41,153 nucleotides of DNA from Rhodocyclales bacterium RIFCSPLOWO2_02_FULL_63_24. GTDB taxonomy: Bacteria; Pseudomonadota; Gammaproteobacteria; Burkholderiales; Rhodocyclaceae. Each line of letters starts with the position of its first letter. The first letter of the stretch is position 1. This document shows positions 26,166 through 33,352 of the stretch, piece after piece. The translations under genes were made by a program, and so were the position numbers. A model generated the notes under the pieces. That model ran no database searches, was not told where the DNA came from, and worked only from the letters and a program-made list of their open reading frames with translations. The stretch is from the NCBI GenBank assembly GCA_001828935.1, contig MHZX01000122.1, positions 1-41,153 on the forward strand, given 5' to 3'.

Positions 26166-27408
26166 AACTCCGTATCCGCGCGGCTCGCTGCGGCTGCGAC
26201 TCAATCTGCTGGTCGCGGGCCTGAATCTGGTCTTCCTGACGGCATTGACCTGGCTTCTGGTCGACAGCCACCGCAGCTCGATCCAGGAGGAGGTCGAGGC
26301 CGCGCACCGGGTTACCGTGCAGATGCTCGGCACCGCGGTGCAGACCAGTCCGGTGTTCGGCCCGGTGCCGGCGGTGATGGTCAATTTCTTGCAAAGCCTG
26401 GGCCGCGTTCGCGCCAACGAAATCCGTCTCTACTCGGCCGATGGCGTATTGCGCTACAACTCGCCACCGAGCACCTACAAGGCCGGGCGCCGCGCCCCGC
26501 AGTGGTTCGCACGCCTGATGCAGCCGCGGCTTGCGGCCACCGTGATCGGCCTGCAGGGCGCCCGCATCGAGATCGTTCCCGATGCCTCGCGCGCCGAGCT
26601 GGATGCCTGGGACAGCGTCAGCGCGATTTTCCTGCTGGGACTGGCTTTCGTCGCGGTGCTGCACATGGCGTTGCTGTGGTTCCTGCGGCGGCTGCTGCGC
26701 CCGACCGAGGCCGACGCGCGGCGACTGGTGGCGACCACCCAGGAACTGGCCGAAAACCGCGAGGTGACGCGACTGATCCAGGCCGGCATCGAGGACGAGC
26801 GCAAGCGCGTGGCGCGCGAACTGCACGACGAACTCGGCCAGTCGGTCACCGCGATCCGCTTGATCGCGACGTCGATCGCCCGCGGCGGCGACGATGGTCA
26901 GGCCGCCGGCGTCGCGCCGGGCGCGGCCAAGATCAACGAGATTGCGGCGGGCCTGTACGACAGCGTGCATCGCATCGTGCGCGAACTGCGCCCGGCAGTG
27001 CTGGAACAGCCCGATCTTGCCGCGGCACTGGCCGACCTCGGTCGCGAATGGCGCGTGCGCCATCAGGACATCGAGCTGCTGCTCGAACTCGAAGGCGATC
27101 TCGGCGATCTCGGCGAGGCCTTGACGCTGGCGGCTTTCCGCAGCGTGCAGGAGGCCCTGACCAATGTCCTTAAGCACGCTGCCGCACGCCGCGTCAGGCT
27201 TGCAGTAGGGCGGCACGGCGGACGCCTGGAGGCCGTCGTCGAGGACGACGGCAGCGGCTCGGCGGCAGACCTGGGCGGTTCAGGCCATGGCCTGGTCGGC
27301 ATGCGCGAACGGGTGGCGGCCCTCGGCGGCAGCCTGGAGGCCGCGCCGCGCGCGGAAGGTGGTTTCCGCGTTAGGATCGTGCTTCCCCTGCCAGGAGATT
27401 CCGAGTGA
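26155..27408 (+). CDS. NarX/UhpB-type sensor histidine kinase
   Basis: 417 residues. It starts with TTG at 26155 inside the last codons of tonB; no ATG or GTG is available before the first helix. The helix at about 15-36 (LLVAGLNLVFLTALTWLLVD) and a second near 155-178 flank a periplasmic sensor of about 115 residues. The HisKA_3 domain has the phospho-accepting His in KRVARELHDELGQSVTAIRL. The ATPase domain has EALTNVLKHAAA, DDGSGS and GLVGMRERVAALGG. It pairs with the NarL-type regulator, whose GTG overlaps its stop by four bases (GTGA). The location after tonB and before a receptor suggests it senses the substrate or metal imported by that system (inference). Confidence 0.9.
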   Translation: MLPRTPYPRGSLRLRLNLLVAGLNLVFLTALTWLLVDSHRSSIQEEVEAAHRVTVQMLGTAVQTSPVFGPVPAVMVNFLQSLGRVRANEIRLYSADGVLRYNSPPSTYKAGRRAPQWFARLMQPRLAATVIGLQGARIEIVPDASRAELDAWDSVSAIFLLGLAFVAVLHMALLWFLRRLLRPTEADARRLVATTQELAENREVTRLIQAGIEDERKRVARELHDELGQSVTAIRLIATSIARGGDDGQAAGVAPGAAKINEIAAGLYDSVHRIVRELRPAVLEQPDLAAALADLGREWRVRHQDIELLLELEGDLGDLGEALTLAAFRSVQEALTNVLKHAAARRVRLAVGRHGGRLEAVVEDDGSGSAADLGGSGHGLVGMRERVAALGGSLEAAPRAEGGFRVRIVLPLPGDSE

Positions 27409-28046
27409 ATCCGACCTTACGCATTATGCTGGTCGACGACCATGCGGTAGTCCGCATGGGCTTTCGCCTGCTGCTCGACACCACCAGCGATCTGCGCGTG
27501 GTGGCCGAATGCGGCAGCGGCGAGGAGGCGCTCAAGGCTTATGCCGAGGTTAATCCCGACGTCATGGTGCTGGACCTGTCGATGGGCGGCATGGGCGGTC
27601 TGGAGACGCTTTCCCGTCTGCTCGCGAAATGGCCGGCGGCGCGCGTCCTGGTGCTTTCCGCGCACGAGGACACGGCGCATCCGCGCCGCGCCCTGGCGGC
27701 CGGTGCGCTCGGCTACCTGACCAAGCGCAGCGCGGCCGACGCCATGATCGACGCCATCCGCCAGGTCGCGGCGCGCAAGCTGTTTCTCGAACCGGCGCTG
27801 GCGCAGGAAATCGTCGTCGAACAGGTAGGGAGTCCGGGTAACCCGCTGGAGGCGCTTTCGGCACGCGAATTCGAAGTCTTCGTGATGCTGGCGCGCGGCA
27901 AGTCGGTCGCCGACATAGCCACCGTGCTGTTCCTCAGTCCGCGCACGGTGGGCACCCACCTCTACAACATCAAGCAAAAGCTCGGCGCCGGCAACGCCGC
28001 CGAGCTGACCCTGATCGCTCTGCGCAACGGTCTGATCGATGCCTGA
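27405..28046 (+). CDS. NarL/FixJ-family response regulator
   Basis: 213 residues from a GTG with AGGAGA 7 bases upstream. The receiver domain has D11-D12, phospho-acceptor D57 in VMVLDLSMGG and the conserved K in YLTKRS. The LuxR-type helix-turn-helix reads LSAREFEVFVMLARGKSVAD, then LFLSPRTVGTHLYNIKQKLG. It is translationally coupled to the kinase. NarL-family dimers bind short inverted heptamers, and TCATGA-N3-TCATGA, repeated upstream of tonB and both TonB-dependent receptors, would suit such a dimer. I infer that this regulator controls those three units. Confidence 0.93.
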   Translation: MNPTLRIMLVDDHAVVRMGFRLLLDTTSDLRVVAECGSGEEALKAYAEVNPDVMVLDLSMGGMGGLETLSRLLAKWPAARVLVLSAHEDTAHPRRALAAGALGYLTKRSAADAMIDAIRQVAARKLFLEPALAQEIVVEQVGSPGNPLEALSAREFEVFVMLARGKSVADIATVLFLSPRTVGTHLYNIKQKLGAGNAAELTLIALRNGLIDA

Positions 28047-28059
28047 GGGCGGCAAGGTC

Positions 28060-28074
28060 TCATGATTTTCATGA
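28060..28074. promoter_or_regulatory. Conserved 15-bp site B (before TonB receptor 1)
   Basis: TCATGATTTTCATGA lies 13 bases after the regulator stop and 83 bases before the receptor ATG at 28158. It is identical to sites A and C. Confidence 0.75.
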
Positions 28075-28157
28075 GCTGACGACGGGCGGTTTGACGCAGG
28101 CGCCGCGGCGGCATGCCTGCAACAATGCAGGTTCCTTTGATCGCCTGTGGAACTGCC

Positions 28158-30254
28158 ATGCCAAACCCGATGTCCTGCCGCCTGTTGTTGCCCGCTTTGA
28201 TCGGGAACCTCTGGGTCGCCCCTTTGTTCGCCGCCGAGGCCGCCTTGACCACCGGCCCGGTGGTCGTTACGGCGACTCGCGTCGAGCAGTCCGGCTTCGA
28301 TCTGCCGGTGTCGATCGACGTCGTCGGTGCGGAAACGCTGGCCGAGGGCCGGCCGCAGATCAACCTGACCGAAACCGCAGTGCGGATTCCGGGCGTGGTG
28401 GTGAACAACCGCTTCAACGCCGCCCAGGATCTGGCCGTGTCGAGCCGGGGCTTCGGCGCGCGGGCATCGTTCGGCGTGCGCGGCGTCCGCATCTACGCCG
28501 ATGGCATTCCGGTGACGATGCCCGACGGCCAGGGCCAGACCGGCACCTTCAATCTGGATACGGCGAAGTCGGTCGAGTTCATGCGCGGCCCGTTTTCCGC
28601 GCTCTACGGCAACTCCTCGGGCGGCGTGGTGCAGATCCTGACCCGCGACGGCGCCAAGACGCCGACCTTGGGCGCCGCCCTCGCCGCCGGCAGCTACGAC
28701 ACCCAGCGCCTGAGCCTGATCGCCGAGGGCCAGGCCGGCGCGCTCAACTACATCGTCAATGCCACCGACCTCGATTCGGCCGGCTACCGCGATCACAGCC
28801 GCTCCTCGCGCGAATCCCAGCATGCCAAGCTGGGCTATGCCCTGAGCGATGCCACGCGCCTGACCCTGGTGGCGACCGCGCTCGACCAGTTTGCCGAAGA
28901 CCCCCTGGGCCTGACCGAGACCCAGTACCGCCAGGATCCGCGGCAGGCCGGAACCAATGCGGTGGCGCGCAATACCCGCGTCTATCGCAAGCACACCCAA
29001 GCCGGCATGGTGCTCGACCATGCGCTGTCGGCGCAGAACAAGCTGACCGCGACGGGCTACGTCGGCAGCCGCGACAACCAGCAGTACCAGACCCTGGGCG
29101 CCACCGGGCGGGTGGCGGCGATCGAGCGGCAGTTTTCCGGGACGGAGCTGAAATGGACGCATCAGTCGACCCTGGCCGGCGCGCCCTTCAGCCTGGTGGC
29201 CGGGCTCAATTACGACAGCATGAAGGATGGACGCAAGCAGTTCAACGCCGCCGCCGGCAACCTGATCCCCGGAGCCACCCGCGATGAACAGCAGAAGGTG
29301 ACCAGTTCCGACCAGTTCGTCCAGGCCACATTCGAGCCCACCGAGCGCTGGTTGCTGATCGCCGGGTTGCGCCACAGCGAGGTCCAGTTCGACATCACCG
29401 ACAACATTCCGGCGCCGGTCGATGGCAGCGGCAAGCTCACGTTCTCGAACACCTCGCCGGTGCTGGGCGCGACCTTCCGCCTGTCGCCGGCGGTCAACCT
29501 GTATGCCAACTACGGCCAGGGCTTCGAGACGCCGACCTTCATCGAACTGACCTACATCGGCAATCCGATCACCAATGGCGGTGCCGGGCCGAATCTCACC
29601 TTGCAGCCGAGCAAGAGCAAGAATTACGAAGTCGGCGCCAAGGCCCTGATCGCCGACAACACCCGCGCCAACCTGGCCCTGTTCCGCGTCGATACCAATA
29701 ATGAAATCGTCACCGACCTCGGCAACGGCGCCACGGCCTCGTTCAAGAACGTCGGCAAGACCCGCCGCACCGGGCTGGAGCTGTCGCTGGACAGCGCCTT
29801 GCCGCACAACTTCAATCTGTATGGGGCGTTGAGCTGGATGCGCGCCGAGTTCATGGACAGTTTCTGCACCGGTTCGCCGCCCTGCGTCACGGTCCCGGCG
29901 GGCAACCGGATTCCCGGCACCTACGCCGCCACCGCCTACGGCGAGCTCTCCTGGAAGCATCCCGCCAGCGGCTTCTTCTCGGCCCTCGAAGCGCTGCGTT
30001 TCGGCGACACCTATACCAACGACAGCAATGCGCAGCGTGCCGACGGCTACAGTCTGTTCAACCTGCGCGCCGGCTTCGCGCAGACACTGGGCGGCTGGAA
30101 ACTGCGCGAATTCATTCGCCTCGAAAACCTGGCCGACAAGGTCTATGTCAGCTCGGTGCGGGTCAATGCCTCGCAGGCCACCACCGGCGCCGCCTTCGAA
30201 CCGGGAGCCGGCCGCAACTACCAGCTCGGCCTGAGCGCCAGCTACGGCTTCTGA
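28158..30254 (+). CDS. TonB-dependent outer-membrane receptor 1
   Basis: 698 residues from the ATG chosen so that a signal peptide starts the protein (MPNPMSCRLLLPALIGNLWV, cleaved near FAAEA). Other ATGs lie at 28113, 28125 and 28170. The TonB box region is GPVVVTATRVEQSG. The plug domain contains GVRGVRIYADGIPVTMPDGQ and MRGPFSALYGNSSGGVVQIL. The 22-strand barrel ends in LGLSASYGF with the terminal Phe needed for assembly. A disulfide-like pair CTGSPPC is present in one loop. Substrate is unknown. It lies between its probable regulators and the PQQ alcohol dehydrogenase, so uptake of a metal complex (for example a lanthanide chelate) or of PQQ would fit (inference). Confidence 0.9.
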   Translation: MPNPMSCRLLLPALIGNLWVAPLFAAEAALTTGPVVVTATRVEQSGFDLPVSIDVVGAETLAEGRPQINLTETAVRIPGVVVNNRFNAAQDLAVSSRGFGARASFGVRGVRIYADGIPVTMPDGQGQTGTFNLDTAKSVEFMRGPFSALYGNSSGGVVQILTRDGAKTPTLGAALAAGSYDTQRLSLIAEGQAGALNYIVNATDLDSAGYRDHSRSSRESQHAKLGYALSDATRLTLVATALDQFAEDPLGLTETQYRQDPRQAGTNAVARNTRVYRKHTQAGMVLDHALSAQNKLTATGYVGSRDNQQYQTLGATGRVAAIERQFSGTELKWTHQSTLAGAPFSLVAGLNYDSMKDGRKQFNAAAGNLIPGATRDEQQKVTSSDQFVQATFEPTERWLLIAGLRHSEVQFDITDNIPAPVDGSGKLTFSNTSPVLGATFRLSPAVNLYANYGQGFETPTFIELTYIGNPITNGGAGPNLTLQPSKSKNYEVGAKALIADNTRANLALFRVDTNNEIVTDLGNGATASFKNVGKTRRTGLELSLDSALPHNFNLYGALSWMRAEFMDSFCTGSPPCVTVPAGNRIPGTYAATAYGELSWKHPASGFFSALEALRFGDTYTNDSNAQRADGYSLFNLRAGFAQTLGGWKLREFIRLENLADKVYVSSVRVNASQATTGAAFEPGAGRNYQLGLSASYGF

Positions 30255-30280
30255 GTCTTGCCAGCGGCGCTTCCAGTCGG

Positions 30281-30294
30281 GACAGGCGCCTGTC
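30281..30294. terminator. Palindrome GACAGGCGCCTGTC after TonB receptor 1
   Basis: A perfect 14-base palindrome 26 bases after the receptor stop. It may form the end of that transcript, although only TCGTTC follows and no T-run is present. An activator site for the dehydrogenase promoter, about 130 bases upstream of its predicted start, is the alternative. Confidence 0.4.
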
Positions 30295-30332
30295 TCGTTC
30301 TGGAACACTTGACCGCTTTTGGAACAGGAGTG

Positions 30333-30363
30333 TTTTCGGAAAATTCGAATACTCGTCCGAAAA
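30333..30363. promoter_or_regulatory. Inverted repeat TTTTCGGA...TCCGAAAA, possible activator site
   Basis: Eight-base arms at 30333-30340 and 30356-30363 are perfectly complementary across 15 bases. The centre is about 78 bases upstream of the start predicted from the sigma-54 element, so it could bind the AcoR-like activator. Assignment is by position only. Confidence 0.4.
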
Positions 30364-30372
30364 GAGGAAGTT

Positions 30373-30387
30373 TCAAGGATTTCATGA
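30373..30387. promoter_or_regulatory. Degenerate copy of the 15-bp site before the PQQ dehydrogenase
   Basis: TCAAGGATTTCATGA matches TCATGATTTTCATGA at 12 of 15 positions and keeps the right half-site intact. It ends 13 bases before the -24 element, so binding here could interfere with or modulate RNA polymerase. Confidence 0.4.
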
Positions 30388-30399
30388 GCCCGGTCAGCA

Positions 30400-30415
30400 T
30401 GGCATCTTGATTGCT
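30400..30415 (+). promoter_or_regulatory. Sigma-54 promoter of the PQQ alcohol dehydrogenase
   Basis: TGGCATCTTGATTGCT: TGGCAT, five bases, TTGC, with exactly ten bases between GG and GC. The predicted start is near 30426, giving a leader of about 55 bases before the ATG at 30481. The AcoR-like activator at 35854-37929 is the likely partner. Confidence 0.82.
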
Positions 30416-30480
30416 ATTAAGACCGGGACGGATATGCGAGCGCATCTCCGATGAACCATAACTTCCCAGGAGGAGATTTG

Positions 30481-32223
30481 ATGAAACGTACCCTGAGCTC
30501 GGTGCTGATTGCCAGCGCCCTGATGACCCTGGCTGCGGTGCCAGCAACGGCAGCGGTCACCGACAAGGATATCGAAAGCGATGCCAAGACCACCGGCGAC
30601 GTGCTGTCGTGGGGCCTTGGCACCCAGGGGCAGCGCTACAGTCCCCTGGCCAAGATCAATACCAAGACGGTGAAGGATCTGGTGCCGGTGTGGTCGTTCT
30701 CCTTCGGCGGCGAAAAGCAGCGCGGCCAGGAATCGCAGCCGGTGATACACAACGGCAAGATGTTCGTCACCGGTTCCTATTCCCGCCTGTTCGCGCTCGA
30801 CGCCAGGACCGGCAAGAAGCTGTGGCAATACGAACATCGCCTGCCGGACGGCATCATGCCCTGCTGCGACGTGGTCAACCGCGGCGCTGCGCTGTATGAC
30901 AACCTGGTGATCTTCGCCACGCTGGATGCGCAACTGGTCGCCCTGAACCAGGACACCGGCAAGGTGGTATGGAAAGAAAAGATCGACGAATATTCGGCCG
31001 GCTACTCTGCCACCGCGGCGCCGATCATTGCCAAGGGCATGGTGCTGACCGGCGTCTCCGGCGGCGAGTTTGGCGTGCTGGGCCGGGTGGAAGCGCGCGA
31101 TGCCAAGACCGGCAAGCTGGTCTGGGTGCGGCCGACGGTCGAAGGCCACATGGGGATGAAGGACGGCAAGGACAATGGCATCAGCGGCACCGCCAACGCG
31201 ACCTGGCCGGGCGACCTGTGGAAGACCGGCGGCGCCGCGACCTGGCTCGGCGGCACCTATGATCCGGAAACCGGCCTGGCCTACTTCGGTACCGGCAATC
31301 CGGCTCCCTGGAACAGCGCCCTGCGCCCCGGCGACAATCTCTTCTCCTGTTCCACCGTTGCCATCGATGTCGCCACCGGAAAAATCGTCTGGCATTTCCA
31401 GGGCACGCCGAACGACGGCTGGGACTACGACGGCGTGAACGAGTTCGTTACCTTCAAAGGCAAGGACGGCAAGCGTCTGGGCGGCAAGGCCGACCGCAAT
31501 GGCTTCTTCTACGTGCTGGATGCCAAGACCGGAAAGTTCCAGAAGGGCTTCCCCTTCGTCAAGAAGATCACCTGGGCCACCGGCCTGGATGAGAACGGGC
31601 GGCCGCAGTTCGATCCGGGCAATCGCCCCGGCGATCCTGCGAAGAGCGCCGACGGCAAGAAGGGTAGCTCGGTGTTTGCGGTGCCGTCCTTCCTCGGCGG
31701 CAAGAACCAGATGCCGATGGCCTACAACCCCAACACCGGCTATTTCTACGTGCCGGCCAACGAGTGGGGCATGGAGATCTGGAACGAACCGGTCAGCTAC
31801 AAGAAGGGCGCGGCCTACCTCGGCGCCGGCTTCACGATCAAGACCATCGATGACAGTTACATCGGCGCGATGCGCGCGGTCGATCCGGCGACGGGCAAGA
31901 TCGTCTGGGAAGTCAAGAACAACGCTCCGCTTTGGGGCGGCGTGCTGACCACCAAGGGCGGCTTGGTTTTCTGGGGTACCCCGGAAGGCTTCCTCAAGGC
32001 GGCCGACGCCAAGACCGGCAAGGAAGTCTGGTCGTTCCAGACCGGCTCCGGCGTGGTGGCGCCTCCGGTCACCTGGGACCAGGACGGCGAGCAGTACGTC
32101 GCGGTAGCCTCCGGCTGGGGCGGCGCGGTGCCGCTGTGGGGCGGGGATGTGGCGAAGAAGGTCAACTTCCTCAACCAGGGCGGCTCGATGTGGGTCTTCA
32201 AGCTGCACAAGAGCGGTACGTAA
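30481..32223 (+). CDS. Periplasmic PQQ-dependent alcohol dehydrogenase, predicted lanthanide type
   Basis: 580 residues. The signal peptide [20 protein letters not shown] (cleaved after ATAA) sends an eight-bladed quinoprotein propeller to the periplasm. GGAGG precedes the ATG. Hallmarks are the vicinal Cys128-Cys129 in [10 protein letters not shown], the TGNPAPWN metal/PQQ loop, and the catalytic Asp315 in WDYDGVNE. Asp317, two residues after the catalytic Asp, is the extra ligand that separates lanthanide-dependent XoxF/ExaF/PedH enzymes from calcium enzymes, which have Ala, Ser or Thr there. No heme domain is present, so electrons leave through a separate cytochrome, probably the one at 38239. 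It oxidises a primary alcohol to an aldehyde; which alcohol is not visible. A -24/-12 promoter and a rho-independent terminator bracket the gene. Confidence 0.93.
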   Translation: MKRTLSSVLIASALMTLAAVPATAAVTDKDIESDAKTTGDVLSWGLGTQGQRYSPLAKINTKTVKDLVPVWSFSFGGEKQRGQESQPVIHNGKMFVTGSYSRLFALDARTGKKLWQYEHRLPDGIMPCCDVVNRGAALYDNLVIFATLDAQLVALNQDTGKVVWKEKIDEYSAGYSATAAPIIAKGMVLTGVSGGEFGVLGRVEARDAKTGKLVWVRPTVEGHMGMKDGKDNGISGTANATWPGDLWKTGGAATWLGGTYDPETGLAYFGTGNPAPWNSALRPGDNLFSCSTVAIDVATGKIVWHFQGTPNDGWDYDGVNEFVTFKGKDGKRLGGKADRNGFFYVLDAKTGKFQKGFPFVKKITWATGLDENGRPQFDPGNRPGDPAKSADGKKGSSVFAVPSFLGGKNQMPMAYNPNTGYFYVPANEWGMEIWNEPVSYKKGAAYLGAGFTIKTIDDSYIGAMRAVDPATGKIVWEVKNNAPLWGGVLTTKGGLVFWGTPEGFLKAADAKTGKEVWSFQTGSGVVAPPVTWDQDGEQYVAVASGWGGAVPLWGGDVAKKVNFLNQGGSMWVFKLHKSGT

Positions 32224-32283
32224 GCAACAAGTTCTTCTCCTCCGCGGCGATCCGTCCGACAGTACGGATCGCACTTTTGAAGG

Positions 32284-32315
32284 CCGGCGCAACCGACATT
32301 GCCGCCGGTTTTTTT
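32284..32315 (+). terminator. Rho-independent terminator of the PQQ dehydrogenase
   Basis: CCGGCG pairs with CGCCGG across 13 bases, followed by seven T residues. It starts 61 bases after the stop codon, so the dehydrogenase is transcribed as a single gene. Confidence 0.8.
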
Positions 32316-32434
32316 ATCGCCGGCGCGCGAAGCGCTATCCCCGGCGGGCAAGGCCCCGAGTCCCAAAGGGCGGGGACGGTATCCCCTTGTGGGATATCGC
32401 CCAGAGAGCGGGAAAGGCAGGCACACAATGCAGT

Positions 32435-32704
32435 TCTGCCGGCGATCTGCTGCCCCTGGAGTACGCGCTGCTGTTCATCCGCACGCCGCCGCAATCGCTG
32501 CATATCGATCCGTTCAACGGCATCTACTACAAGATGGCGTGGACTGCGCGCGGCATCGCCGGCCAGTTGCATGATGTCGACATGGATCCGTTCATCGCCC
32601 CGGACAGTGTGCCGCCGCAGCGGCGCCAGCGGCCGATAGGCGGTGCCGATCTGGCGCCGGGCGATCCGCGCAGCCATTGGCTGCCGCTGCTGACGATCGA
32701 GTGA
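32435..32704 (+). pseudogene. Coding-like fragment without a start, unknown family
   Basis: Ninety codons to TGA, beginning SAGDLLPLEYALLFIRTPPQ and containing HIDPFNGIYYKMAWTARGIA. Codon choice (G or C in nearly every third position) and amino-acid content look like a genuine protein, but no start codon with a ribosome site is found in frame. Upstream to 32316 the sequence is repeat-like (CCCAAAGGGCGGGG) and has no protein character. It may be the C-terminal end of a lost gene, or a short gene with a non-standard start. A copy of the 22-bp repeat begins 10 bases after the stop. I do not recognise the family. Confidence 0.45.
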
Positions 32705-32713
32705 CGGGCGCCA

Positions 32714-32735
32714 CGCCGTAGCGCCAGCGCCGACT
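32714..32735 (-). repeat. Dispersed 22-bp repeat, copy 5 (intergenic)
   Basis: Minus strand: AGTCGGCGCTGG, CGCT, ACGGCG, the copy closest to the consensus. It lies between the orphan fragment and the end of the YceI gene. Confidence 0.72.
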
Positions 32736-32758
32736 CTCGGGCTCCGGCCCGGTCTGGC

Positions 32759-33331
32759 TCAGGAATCCTTCAGCGCCTCGACCGCGATGACTATCCTGAC
32801 GTCTTCGCCGATGCCCGGAATCCCGTAGTTCATGCCGAACTCGGAGCGCTTCAGCGTGGTTTGCAAATCGGCGCCGCACAGTTGCCGCGGCAGGATCGGA
32901 TGCTTGGCGCAGCGCCACTGGCTGACCTGGAGGACCACCGGTCGGGTCACCCCGAGCAGCGTCAGTTCGCCGCTGACCGGCGCCGGCGCAGCCAGATCGA
33001 TGGCGAAGTTGCGGGCGACGAAGCGCGCCTGCGGGTGCTTGTCGGTCTGGAAAAAACGCTCGCCGCGCATGTGCTTGTTCCAGTCCTCGAAGCCCATGTC
33101 CACCGAGGCGGTGTCGATCGCGATGTCAACCGAGGCCTGCTTGTTGGCCAAGTCGAGGTCGAGCTTGCCGCTGACTTTGCTGAAGCGTCCGCGTTGAATC
33201 GAGAAGCCATAGTGGCTGACCTCGAACACCGGAAAGGTATGGCGGCTGTCGATGCTGTAGCTCTCGGCCCAGGCGGGCCCGCCCAGCCATCCTGCCAGCA
33301 GGCAGGGGATCATGCGCAATGTTCGCTTCAT
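32759..33331 (-). CDS. YceI-family periplasmic protein
   Basis: 190 residues. A signal peptide (MKRTLRMIPCLLAGWLGGPA, cleaved after WA) is followed by the YceI lipocalin-like barrel: YSIDSRHTFPVFEVSHYGFS, then FSKVSGKLDLDLANKQASVD, DWNKHMRGERFFQTDKHPQA and LTLLGVTRPVVLQV. Family members bind isoprenoid or other amphipathic ligands; some are induced by acid or osmotic stress. The C-terminal half has a C-x23-C-type pair (RCAKHP and LCGADL). CAGGAG precedes the ATG. It lies 21 bases downstream of TonB receptor 2 on the same strand and is almost surely in one operon with it. Confidence 0.9.
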   Translation of the reverse strand: MKRTLRMIPCLLAGWLGGPAWAESYSIDSRHTFPVFEVSHYGFSIQRGRFSKVSGKLDLDLANKQASVDIAIDTASVDMGFEDWNKHMRGERFFQTDKHPQARFVARNFAIDLAAPAPVSGELTLLGVTRPVVLQVSQWRCAKHPILPRQLCGADLQTTLKRSEFGMNYGIPGIGEDVRIVIAVEALKDS

Positions 33332-33352
33332 GCGTGTCGCTCCTGGAAAGTG

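Noticed and set aside
32299..32574. Other overlapping frames over the orphan fragment region
   Set aside because: Their translations are Arg/Ala-rich without hydrophobic pattern; the frame ending at 32704 has clearly better codon use.
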